Assembly (NCBI GenBank): GCA_014885115.2
Contig: WKLE02000466.1
Location: forward strand, 1 to 64,000
Length of the DNA stretch: 64,000 nucleotides
Direction: 5' to 3'
Source: Asterionellopsis glacialis
Lineage: Eukaryota > Bacillariophyta > Plagiogrammaphyceae > Rhaphoneidales > Asterionellopsidaceae
Positions 54,084 through 64,000 of the stretch are shown here, in pieces. The translations under genes were made by a program, and so were the position numbers. Numbering within the stretch: the stretch's first letter is position 1; the number at the start of each line of letters is the position of its first letter. Below the pieces are notes generated by a model. The model did not search any database. It had not been told where the DNA came from and saw only the letters and a list, made by a program, of their open reading frames with translations.

Positions 54084-56447
54084 ATGGTCAAGTCAACATT
54101 ACCTACCCGTGATGAACCAGATAAAGCTAATGTGAAAGATAAGGTTGGTACTGTTGCTGCGGCAACAGCAACAGCTACAACTACTCGTACGACTGCAGCT
54201 ACTACAAGTAGCACACCAAAACCAAAACATAAACCTACGACCGATCGTCAAATGGAAAAAGTATTAGCATTAATGATGGCACGAACTCGTGGTGAAGTAA
54301 GTAGTGAAGATGTAGAATCAGCTGTAGATGAATTATTAACAGAGTCATTTACAAAACCACCATCAACAAGCAAAGGCATAACCCAAAAAGGCGAATCAAA
54401 AGTTCCTCCACATGCACCACCACAACAGCAACAACAAAAGATGAGTATACAAGAAGATGAAGACGATTATGATGATTTTGATACCACCACCAAAGTACCA
54501 GATAAGGAGAATCCCAAAATGACAGCAGTCTCTAGTCCTAAAAAATCTACAAGAACAACAATTAATGAACAATCATCGTCATCTAATAACAATAGTGGCG
54601 ATACAAGGAACAACGACACAACAGTAACATGGTCAGGACCCAAAGCTACCATAGAATCCATGGTACAAGATGATAAGGCCAAGGAAAACAAGAATGCTAA
54701 TAAAGAAGGGAATGAAGAAGATGCAATGGATAAAATACCTTTAGGACAATCTGGAGCACGCATGATGGTTACCTTTGGTGATGGTCGTAATCCTAATCCA
54801 AAAGCTGTAGAAGCTGCGTTATTGGTACGTTTTGTCGTGCAGTGTTCTTTATGTTACTTGTGGTATGCCTCTAGAATGCAGGAGGGGTGTTTCTTTGTTT
54901 CTATTGTTTCTTTGCTGCCCGTTCTTTCTTTGTCTTCCTTTTCTCATCCTCAAACCGCTCTTACTCTCTCTGTATATCATCATTCTAGGGTGCACGTCGT
55001 TGTTTACAAATGGCCATCAAGGATGCACGTGCCCTGCGACGTCGTATGAAACAAGAATATGCACGTGCACGAGCTACAATCAAGGATGGGACGCGGAACT
55101 TACGGACGAAGGATCGAATGCATCTTGATTATAACAGGGAGGCAGTAGACCCTACCATGCTTTATAGAGCCATTAGTGGATATGATAAATTATCATATGA
55201 ACCTAAATGTGGATTTGATGTTCAACAATTACAACAATTATTCCCGGAAGAAATGAATGCCTATGAACGTTGGAATCAAATGCATAATGCCTACAAAAAA
55301 AGTAAGGATAGTAGTAATAATAATACCAACAACAACAATAACGCTGAAATGGAACATGACACAAACAACAAAGATACATCGACAGACAAGAAAGGTAGTA
55401 AGAAAGAAGGGAATGGTGGTGACGATGACAGTAATAACGATAACGAGGGTTCCTCGGATGAAGAAGAAGTAGAAGAAGAAAATAAAGTTGTAGAAGGTGG
55501 ACATTTAGATGAACGATTGGCCAATTTTGATGTGCGGACAGAACAAATGAAGGATGATTGGTATTTAAAGTTTTCACAAGTACGTCAAGGGTCATTTTTA
55601 CCCAAGGGACGGGGTAAACGCACGGCTGCTACAATTGAATGGGATAAATCAAGAAAGCACTTGACACAAAAACGTGGACGACCGGGCAATACATGGTATA
55701 ATCTGAGTTTACCATCTGTACAATTCTTACATTGGTTAGGATTCGATCAATCATCTGCACTTCCACCTCCTAATGAGGATACGACAGAAGCTTTGGCATT
55801 CTTGGGTTATGATTTCATGGGGAAAATAGTGGAACGATCAATCTTTCTCCGTACGTTGCGTCAAATGAAACAAGAAGAGGAAGACAACCAAAAGGCACCA
55901 AACATGAACCGAATGAAACAAACAAAAAGTAAAAACATTTTATTTGAACTCCAAGATGGAGAACAGTTGAGTGTAGAAGACATTGAAAGAGCTGTCAATG
56001 ATTCCACTGTTCGACCTACTCCATTGTACAGTGCAACCGATCATAGCGACCAACCTGCAGCTGCTGCTCAGTTATACTTTGGACCTGGATTTGAAGAACG
56101 GATTGAAATGGAAATGGATGAGTAAGTTGTACGGTTTTCTATTTTTTACAACATGTTGTGTGGTCTGTGTTTTGTGTGTACAATATAGATAATCATCATC
56201 TTTTTGCACTTAAACGTTGTCCTTTCTATCTCCATTTCCATCTTTTTGTAGACTTGTTCCTGGTAAAAGACAACGAATGTCAAAAGAAGAGATGGAAATT
56301 CGTCAAGAGGAAGATGAATTGTTTGATAGCCTCAAGTCCCCACCGAAACTTGATAATGCATTAGCTATGTTAACAGCAGAGAGTCCAGTGAAAGATGCTT
56401 CCCAAAACGAAGATAAAGATAAAAAACAGGAAGGAAAGATAACATAG
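54084..56447 (+). CDS. Uncharacterised, probably nuclear protein
   Basis: Three exons, join(54084..54824,54989..56121,56252..56447), give 689 aa; donors are GTACGT and GTAAGT, acceptors CATTCTAG and TTTTTGTAG, phases agree. The N-terminus is Thr/Ala-rich, then QMEKVLALMMARTRGEVSSE with a helical block. Low-complexity linkers (poly-Gln, Asn, acidic) separate it from VEAALLGARRCLQMAIKDAR then RRRMKQEYARARATIKDGTR. The conserved-looking C-terminal core is FLHWLGFDQSSALPPPNEDT then EALAFLGYDFMGKIVERSIF, followed by acidic helices. The last core is reminiscent of histone-fold coactivator subunits (TAF/ADA1 type), but I cannot assign it. It is divergent from Ku70. Confidence 0.7.
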
Positions 56448-57357
56448 CAGCTACAAGAGATAGAGATTCATTTCGTTTGAAGGGCCGACAGAGCTATTTC
56501 ATTGAATAGAGCTTTTCATTCAAACGAAGTTTTATTTCATTGATCAATATTATGAATTTTCAGATTTTTTCACATTTCATAAACAACAAGTTGTCTTTTG
56601 GAAGCATGCTTTACATACATCGAAGCTCCAGGGCAAAAGATGAAATTTGGACTAAACGTTGTTGGTTAAAAAAAACTATTCTTCGACGTTTACCAGTACG
56701 GTAGTTACCTTGTACCTCTGGGTACCTGTACAGTACCAGGTACTGGTACTGATACTAGAGGTCCTACCGTACCTGGTACATGGTATTTTGTGTGCTGACG
56801 GAATATATAAATAAAGGGAATAAAGTGTTTAATATCCTATTGGCTATCCGTCCTCATATGTAATTTTGAATGACGTATTATCTCGCAAATCCCAGTTCTC
56901 TTAAGAAAGCCAAGAATGACGTATGTCGGTCTCAAAGCGAATAATAATTAAATGTGTACATTACGTATCCTGTACATATTATCATTTACTACATTATGTT
57001 TATATTAGTTTGTATACTCTTATTTATACTGACGTTGAAAAGAACGAAGAATCTAAAATCGCCTCTCTACATCAGATCATATAGGTCCTTACGGACTCGT
57101 AGGATGCAATATACGATTGCATAGAAATTAGAGGCCTACCGGTATCTCTCTAGAGAGAAGAAGCCTCCGGCATTATTTCGTTCTTTGGGGGCAACTATTA
57201 CGACTTACGACATATTGTTGACATGTTGGGTGTTGCTGTGTTGCACAACAAGCCCACTTCATCAACCTGCGAACCTGCTTTGATCGGTTATTCTTGCACT
57301 TGTGCCTTTCCTTCCCATTAATTATCTGAAATATTACAGTCTCAAATCTCACGTGCC
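56448..57357. other. Spacer between two plus-strand genes
   Basis: 910 bp with no gene recognised. It holds a dense GTAC cluster on the left and an AT-rich segment from 56930 to 57060. Confidence 0.45.
56696..56779. repeat. GTAC-rich spacer cluster 3
   Basis: Nine GTAC tetramers in 84 bp (56696, 56712, 56722, 56728, 56733, 56740, 56746, 56769, 56776), the densest cluster in the window; by chance about one in three such stretches would contain one. Confidence 0.8.
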
Positions 57358-60300
57358 ATGGACGATGAAGATATACTGTTGGAATTTAAAAGAGAGCCAC
57401 TACCATGGGCCTTTGATCGACGACTTGCGGGGGGCGGGGATAGTGTAGTCAACTACACAGTGTTGGCTGTTGTCGTCTTCACTTTAGGGCTCCTGCTTTT
57501 TGTTGAACTGCTTCGCCACAAATTAGATCATTTAGCAATTGGTAAACCTTTTTTTCAGACAGTCTTGGAGGGAGTTTACAGGGAGCGTGAGTATACTTTT
57601 ACCTTGTCAGGGTTCAAAAAGATATCTTATTGACATCTAACGTCATTTTTTTCTGATGTGTACCAACTTCTATTTCAATTTTTATATTACAGTGGCAACA
57701 CTGGGGATGGTCGAGTTTGTAATTTTTCTATTGCATTCGTATTATAGCAATTTGGACGTTGACTCAGAAGCAGTTTTTGCGAAGGTTCACTTTATGCTTT
57801 TCTACACTGCGCTGATAAATGCGCTTCAGAGTGCAGTTTTAGCATTTTTCTCGACTCGTGTATCGAATCACTTGTGGGTACGAACGGAACAGTTGGAGAT
57901 TGATCACTACGTCGAAATTCGTATGGAATTCGAAAAGCTACATAAAAAGTTAGTAGTAGGAAATGAAGATGACGAAGGATCACTGCATGAGGAGTCGGCT
58001 GATGCCATCTTCAGCCGAAGAGGTTTAATTAAAATATGGCGAGGTTTCATCGATTTCTTGAGTCATCCAAGATTAAAGTGGCGACATGATGCATTACTGG
58101 TACAAATTCGCTTTCATGAGCTACGGGTGCACTTTTTGAAAGCCAACGATCTGCCGCTTAAATTCAAGCTGTCTGATTATTTAAAACGGTCTGAATTGAA
58201 CGTGCTTGAGAAGTTGGTGCACGTGTCGACATTTGCTTGGCTCTTACTATGTGGCGCGGTGAATCTCATGTATTTCTCCATGGGTATGGTGGCATATGTC
58301 AGCAATAAAGAAGGCCTCGTTGGTGACTTTATGACCTCCGTATTTTTTGCTTCTCTTTGCGCTTTTGTTTTCATCTCCTTGATCATCTTCAACAAAATTA
58401 CAAGGGTCTTTCGGAAGATCGTATACTCTAAATTGATTGATGAGTGCAGTTTCCCCGTTGCAGATTCATTAAACTCATTGCGAAGAAGTAGCGACCAAGA
58501 TCAGCTAGATCTATTCTGGGGGCGTGATCCCAACTTAATCATCGGCGGAATTCAATTCATGCAATTTGGTTTTGCTATCGCAATTAGTGCAGTTATCATA
58601 TTCTTTGACAATATTGATAAAGGTGATATTAAAGCGGGACGGTATCTAATTGCCGTAGCGATCGCTTATTCTGCCTTTGTGGCCATCATGGCGCGTGTTA
58701 TTCCTAAGTATACCTTGTGCACAAGCTTGGGGCAGCTTGTTAACAAGGGCCGCCTTCATGAAACGAAAGCTGTATTTCTTCTAGAGGAGGCACGGAGAAA
58801 CCAACGGATTCTCCAAGATGTCAAAAATCAAGAACAGCAGTTCATGCAAGAATCTTCACGTCACGAAGTAAATGGTTCTCACTATGAATCGGAAAGGAAA
58901 GATAAGGGATTTTTCGGTCATAAAAGACGCGACAGTGAAGGATCGTTTTCGAAACGAGTTTGGCTGGCAGAGTTGACAGAAATAAAAACTGAAGATTTGC
59001 GATCATCAATACCTAAGGAAGTGGTTGAGAACAAAAGTGAGAGAGAGAGAAGATTGAAAGAAAGAAAGAAAAACAGACGAAGATCCGCATCTGACGGTGT
59101 TGCTGCCATGCGTCTCATGTCAGTAGGAAGTGGTGCCAAGAACATGTCAGAAGCAGCATCGAGCACTCTTGGGTCTGCGGAAGAAAGCAAAAGCGAGCTT
59201 CCATTTCCACTGAAAACTACGGACACCATCGATAGTTGGGCAACGAAACAGAGCAGAAGAGCTCGGCGGACTAAGTCGAAATCAGAAAGTGCAGCTATCA
59301 AAATGATGCAAGAGGCAACTGCTGACGTTTCAGAAACAAAGGAATCCAGTCGTGACAAGCCCTCGAGATTTGCTCCAAAGCCAGGTGCGTTGACTTTGGG
59401 TTCTTTAGTAGAAGGTATCCCTGCTTATACAAAACCAGTGTCAGAAACACCGATTCCTCTTGGACGAGAATCCCCAAGGAAGGTAGAAGACATGGCCAAC
59501 CGAGAATCGCTCATGAAGGAAGCAGATACCAAAGCAAATGAATTAAGTTGCATATCCAGTGACAAAGACGCACAATTTGACGTGGAAGAGAGCAGCTGGA
59601 GAGGAGAAGATAGCGATGGAGAAGAAACCGTCAATACTGCTGGGTCGGAAGGGTACCACTCTGATTTTGATGATGTCCCTGTTGTTGCACCCAGTGTTAA
59701 AGGTGAAGCTGAAATCATCAGAGCTTCCGTTTCCTTGACAGATAGATTACAACCCATCTTCAGAAGTAAGAAGTACAGGTATGCTAGCGCAGTATTTGGA
59801 ACACTGGCATGCTTCTTCTTGGTTGGAATGCGTGTTGAGGCGATATTAATAGAATCAGGCGATATGGTTGATACTGGGAATACATGGGATTTTTCTGCCC
59901 GCGTGACGTTTTGGTTTGAAACAATTTATCTATGCTTATTTCTTCTCCTATCGTCGTTGAATATTGCTATCTTTCAGCCGTTTTTTGGTCCGGATGACAA
60001 GAAAAATGAGCTACTCTTTGCTGCGGTGGTTGATATTCTCATTTGTGGAACGTGCCTGGCCACCCTAATGGTGGCCGAAGTCAAACGAGCTTGCAAAGAG
60101 GACGATGTCCACAGACTTCTCGGAGGTGCTGACTACAACAGCGAAGAAGATTACAGTTATGGGGAAAAAGTTGAAATCCAGTGTACATTTGGTGAGAGAA
60201 CAACCGGTGGACTTGGTAATATCGAGCCATTTACGAGCCTGATTGCTTTGCGACTTTTTCGTTTTATACTTGCTAGGTGGGTGCTTCGTATTCTCCGACG

Positions 60301-61939
60301 TAAATTTCCCCTTCCTGATGGAAAAAATTCTAGACTAGCGTTTGATATCCCAAGTGGCTATGACAATGCTAAACATGATGGCCATCATGATCATGACAAT
60401 GACCACGATCATGCGATTAAAACCTTAGCAAATGAACGAGGTACCATCGCTGATTTATGGCGGCATGCAATCACATTGTATCCAGATATTGTTGAGAGAT
60501 ATGGAGAATTTAGTGGGGAATTACTTCAAGCAATGCTAGGTCTTGAGTCTGACGATGAGTGGGCAATGTCGCCACGTAATATGGCAAGCGAAGAAAAGCA
60601 ATCGTTAGATATTGCGAGTGCCGATGGAATTGCCACTCCACCTTCAAAGACGGGTCAAGACTATCGTTACACGCCACCGCTTCAACTCGACACAAGATAC
60701 AACTCTCTTCCTGTTAATGCGCAGTCAATTATTCTTGCTGGAAAAATTGGAAAGCCAGTTCGGTCTGTCACTTCCATGAGTAATTCATCCGATGACGGGG
60801 CCACTGGGTGGCTGAAGTCTGACAGGAAGCTTGCTGAACTCGGTCCTTTCGGGCAAGAGACTGGGGAAACACCTTATCGAGCACCGTTAGCTCCAATGGA
60901 ATTTGTGGTTGATCAGGAAAAACAAAATGCCGAGAAGCATGATGATGGTGGCGATGGTTTGGTATCAGCCTTTATTGCTCCAAATGCGCGCCTTGAACGA
61001 AGCATGCGAAGGTGCGATAGAAAATTGCTACCGCTTTTGGAAACTTGGTCGCCTGTTGATGTTGTGATGACAAAGTTTGAGATTGTTTACTTCGATGCCG
61101 TAGTAAGTTCTAAAGATGAAAGTATTGACAATGTTCGAAAAGCGCTTGCCGCTACAAATGGTGGAAAAGGGCTTCGCCTACGTGACGTTGCTTTTGGTCG
61201 CAAGGTTGTCGGGCACTTGATTCTTTCAGACATTGATGAGATCCACGTTGAGAGGACAATCCCAACGCACCTTACTGACGAAAAAGACGTTTCTTCTGAT
61301 CTTGAGGAAGTGGAAGATGAATACTGGAAGTCGATGGATTTGAAACTTATAGAAAGTCCCATGCAAACCACACCTGATCTATCTAGGAATGGTCGCTGGC
61401 ATCATGTCAAGGAGGATCATCTGAAAATAATATCTATTCATGGAACGCTAAGGCTTCGTTTCTACTCTGACCTAAAAGACGCAGAATTGCACCAAAGTAG
61501 ATCACAGAAAGAGCACGAGTTTGACGGCAAAATATATAAAAACAATTCCTTGCAGTGGTGCCAAACCATAGTCCGATTTTGTGGAACTGACCAATTCAAA
61601 AACCAGAAGCTCTTGCATTATGGCGCTGGAGATAGCGAAGAATTGCGCGATTACCTACAGATGATTGATGTCACAGAAAGTCACAACAAAATAAAGCAAT
61701 CTAAGTCGGCGATTGACCTGTCAAAGTTGGCAGAACGTGGAAGTCGTAAATTTTTGGCTAGACTGCCAAGTTCAGTGAATAATGACACATCGAAGGGAAG
61801 GCTCCGCCGTTCGGTATCGTCGGGGGAAGCTGAAAGAGCTCCCGATACAAGTAGGCACTCTCTTCTACATATTCCACGCGGCGACGGTGATACGACAGCA
61901 AAAAAGCCAAATATACGCCGCTTAACAACAATAGGATAA
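57358..61939 (+). CDS. Very large multi-pass membrane protein of unknown function
   Basis: Two exons, join(57358..57586,57693..61939), give 1491 aa; donor GTGAGT, acceptor TATATTACAG, joining VYRE to LATLGMVEFV. The first about 350 residues hold several transmembrane helices (YTVLAVVVFTLGLLLFVELL; LGMVEFVIFLLHSYY; FMLFYTALINALQSAVLAFF; FAWLLLCGAVNLMYFSMGMV and others). A long disordered Ser/Arg/Lys-rich region follows. A second helix group lies near 700-800 (AVFGTLACFFLVGM, YLCLFLLLSSLNIAIF, LFAAVVDILICGTCLATLMV). A His/Asp-rich stretch (HDGHHDHDNDHDH, about 970) could bind metal. The C-terminus contains a globular region ending WCQTIVRFCGTDQFKNQKLL that looks PH-like. I recognise no transporter or channel signature. 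Confidence 0.78.
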
Positions 61940-62072
61940 AACTGCTGGTCACGAAGACGAACTGCACACAATTTAGAATCATTATATAATTAGAGTAGAG
62001 AAAAACTAGCTTGAGTGTGATAAATTAACGAAAGATTTTCGAGAAGGATCTGCCCTTTCGCAGACCATACTA

Positions 62073-63281
62073 TCAATTCTCTTTCTCCTCCATTTCCTTC
62101 CAGAAATCTTTAGCATATTGCACGCCGTCCCATTTATAGCCCCCGTTTTCCCACACCTGAGCGAACGGACCAGTTGAATGATCTTGGAGAACTTGCCATG
62201 CTTCATATTCTTCGGCATTTAATACTTCTTGGAGCGCTTCCTCGGATTTTTTATTCGTTACCCCGATAAAACGACATGCTGCATTCGCTGCCCTTTCCAC
62301 CTCATCTCTATTCCGAACACCGATTAGCGTATATGATATGTCAGGATTAGATAAGGCTACCAATGTTGCCAAGGCAGATATGTTAACACCACGAGACTGA
62401 CAAATGGATGCTGCAACTTTGCAGGCCTGTTTCAATACGTTTGGGGCAGGATGCCAATCTGGTGGGTCTCTGTGGGTTAAAAGACCCATAGACAATGGAG
62501 CAGCTGCTGCTAGACTTATTTCATTTTCATTGATGAAGGTAGCAAAGCTTTTGCCGTCAAAGTTTGGTTGACTGAATAGGCTAGTATTGTGGAGATTAAA
62601 GTGGCCATAAACGAGACTTTGATCCCAAACAATTTTTTCCTTGAGTGACCTCTGCAGAATTTCGTGCTGAACTTCAAGAGGATAACCAGTCATTCCTAGA
62701 GCTTTGCACCAACCCTTCTTTTGGCATTCCAACATAGCAGGAATTGTTTCGTCGAACAATTGATCCACAGACTGAGCAAATTCAGGGTCGTGTAACTGGA
62801 GAACATTGATGTAGCCACACTTCAGACGTTGGAGGGACCGTTGTACACTGCTAATAATTTTGTCATACGAGAAATCAAACTGCCTTGGATCAGAAAAGTC
62901 GCGTCCGACTTTAGTGTTGATGATTAGGTCGTCTCTAGCCACATTGTCGTTCTCCTTCAGGTTCTCAACCGCAAAACCCACAACCGTTTCGCTACAACCG
63001 TACCATGGAGCAGTGTCTAATAGATTTATACCAAATTCCACAACGCCGCAACGAATAGCAGCAATCCATTCCTTAACGCGAGGATGTTCAAGATCCACAG
63101 TCTCGGGACCCCATGTTTTGTCTCCCTCTGCAGCTTTTTCTTCGTCTGTAAAGAAAAAGTTTGAAAACGAGGAACAACCCAGGCCAATTATCGGACTTGT
63201 AGATGCCAATTTTTCGTTTCCGTGTACTTGTCCCAATGCCCGCCTCGGAACCTTTGTCGATGAAGTCCCTCCCGATGCCAT
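62073..63281 (-). CDS. Aldo-keto reductase, L-galactose dehydrogenase-like
   Basis: This 402-aa NAD(P)-dependent reductase has the AKR tetrad: D89 and Y94 in NLLDTAPWYGCSE, K124 in NTKVGRDF and H164 in LQLHDPEFAQ. The barrel begins IIGLGCSSFSNFF, an insert of about 25 residues follows, and the C-terminal part has YTLIGVRNRDEVERA, the cofactor-binding end of the barrel. The combination LLDTAPWYG..E and QLHDPEF is that of the L-galactose / D-threo-aldose 1-dehydrogenase group, an enzyme of ascorbate synthesis in plants. Subfamily is an inference; the AKR family is certain. ATG 63281 is the first in frame. Confidence 0.87.
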   Translation of the reverse strand: MASGGTSSTKVPRRALGQVHGNEKLASTSPIIGLGCSSFSNFFFTDEEKAAEGDKTWGPETVDLEHPRVKEWIAAIRCGVVEFGINLLDTAPWYGCSETVVGFAVENLKENDNVARDDLIINTKVGRDFSDPRQFDFSYDKIISSVQRSLQRLKCGYINVLQLHDPEFAQSVDQLFDETIPAMLECQKKGWCKALGMTGYPLEVQHEILQRSLKEKIVWDQSLVYGHFNLHNTSLFSQPNFDGKSFATFINENEISLAAAAPLSMGLLTHRDPPDWHPAPNVLKQACKVAASICQSRGVNISALATLVALSNPDISYTLIGVRNRDEVERAANAACRFIGVTNKKSEEALQEVLNAEEYEAWQVLQDHSTGPFAQVWENGGYKWDGVQYAKDFWKEMEEKEN

Positions 63282-63861
63282 GATTCACTCTCCAGTTTCA
63301 AGTAGTTCTCCTCTCGGTACATACTCTCAATAATGTACCTGTACGAGTACCGTACCTGGTAATCCGACATGGCGTCGGCATTCAGTCAGTCTTCGGCCAT
63401 TTTTGATGAGCAAACACTCTGGTACTAGAGTACCAGGTAGTGTAGGTACCGGTAGGTAAATACTACCCGTACCGGTACATGTGGTACCTGGTAAGATCTG
63501 TTTTTATCCTTTCTTTTGTTCTATTCCAATTGTCCTTCACACTGCCTGTACATACTGAATATTAATTTGCATGAAGAATTGTAGGGCTTGCATTAGCTTT
63601 TACAATCCTACGTAGTTCACCAGAAGAGAGACAACCATGATAAGATCACAGAAAATCGATATAGATATGCGCCGTTAAAGGATGCGCATAAGATTCCATA
63701 CGCTCGGTTGTGATGCACGACACGTCATCAGGTCCAATCCCCCGACCAAACATACATACCTGGTTATTACGAGGACCTACAGCACATACGCACCGACGTC
63801 GCTGTGATCTGGAAAACATCGACAAGCAACCTGATAAACTCCTGATACAGTCGTAGTCAAC
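63282..63861. promoter_or_regulatory. Divergent spacer with GTAC cluster
   Basis: 580 bp between the AKR gene and the partial gene at the right edge. Most of its left part is a GTAC-rich cluster. Confidence 0.5.
63317..63487. repeat. GTAC-rich spacer cluster 4
   Basis: Eleven GTAC tetramers in 171 bp, including GGTACCGGTAGG and CCGTACCGGTACAT, directly upstream of the AKR gene. Confidence 0.75.
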
Positions 63862-63938
63862 ATGATCGCAAATCGTCTTGGTTTAAAAACATTGCTGCTT
63901 GCTTCACTTGCTGCCTTGTCCGGAGTTACAGCATTCAG
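63862..63938 (+). CDS. First exon of a plastid-targeted protein (partial, runs off the window)
   Basis: ATG 63862 opens MIANRLGLKTLLLASLAALS and GVTAF, a signal peptide ending in an ASAFAP-type plastid motif, and the exon ends in phase 2 at a GTGAGA donor (63939). The rest of the gene lies beyond the window, so function cannot be told. The short length of the exon, coding only for the import signal, is common in such genes. Confidence 0.6.
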
Positions 63939-64000
63939 GTGAGAACAACTGTTGGAGACGGAAAAAAGTTTCACCAAAAAGAAGAAGTAGTGCTTTGGAA

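Noticed and set aside
57061..57180. Possible tRNA-like or structured RNA with several short inverted repeats
   Set aside because: No B-box-like GGTTCGANNCC and no cloverleaf could be drawn.
1..64000. A prokaryote-style defence system, phage, operon or integron
   Set aside because: The window is eukaryotic nuclear DNA with introns and plastid-targeting signals; no such genes are present.

Overview
The window is nuclear DNA from a photosynthetic stramenopile, most likely a diatom. Four observations support this. Genes are spliced with short GT-AG introns. Several predicted proteins begin with a signal peptide followed by an ASAFAP-like cleavage motif (TDAF|AP, VTAF, TGAF|SP, VQAF), the import tag of secondary red plastids. 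Carotenoid enzymes of the fucoxanthin/diadinoxanthin branch are present (a ZEP next to a VDE-like protein). A DUF6824 protein of the type abundant in diatoms is also present. I cannot name the species.

Layout. 0-4.6 kb: a plastid-targeted membrane protein, a variant DHHC acyltransferase and a Qc-SNARE. 4.6-12.7 kb: a gene-poor block with GTAC-rich spacers, two microsatellites, a broken Tc1/mariner-like transposase (D,D34D) and a second, older mobile-element remnant. This block is strongly depleted in CpG; one stretch of about 960 bp contains none. 12.9-13.6 kb: a DUF6824 protein, then a 2.1 kb stretch without recognised genes that carries two strong hairpins. 15.7-64 kb: a dense gene array of LSM14/Scd6, an SDR, a tandem pair of plastid-targeted paralogues, a lysine/aspartate-rich nuclear protein, TTC4/Cns1, ZEP and VDL2 head to head, GT61, two proteins without an assigned family, SmF, a 69-aa microexon gene, Kish/TMEM167, a two-part glycosyltransferase-like protein, prolyl 4-hydroxylase, a PPM1/LCMT-type methyltransferase, a CCCH-zinc-finger methyltransferase, a GAF plus double pseudo-cyclase protein, Ku70, an unknown nuclear protein, a very large membrane protein, an aldo-keto reductase and the first exon of a plastid-targeted protein at the right edge.

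How genes relate. The clearest functional unit is the divergent ZEP-VDL2 pair at 25.4-30.1 kb, which shares 1.2 kb of upstream DNA and encodes two steps of fucoxanthin biosynthesis. Elsewhere the genes are mixed housekeeping functions: splicing (SmF), P-body mRNA control (LSM14), Hsp90 co-chaperone (TTC4), secretory traffic and glycosylation (SNARE, Kish, GTs, P4H) and DNA end joining (Ku70). From TTC4 to the right edge, gene strands alternate almost perfectly, so most genes share divergent promoters and convergent 3' ends. Three small intron-containing genes (SmF, the 69-aa gene, Kish) only become visible after splicing and were reconstructed by hand, as were the exon structures of LSM14, VDL2, Ku70, the 54-kb gene and the 57-kb gene. 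The assembly has one short gap (27 N).
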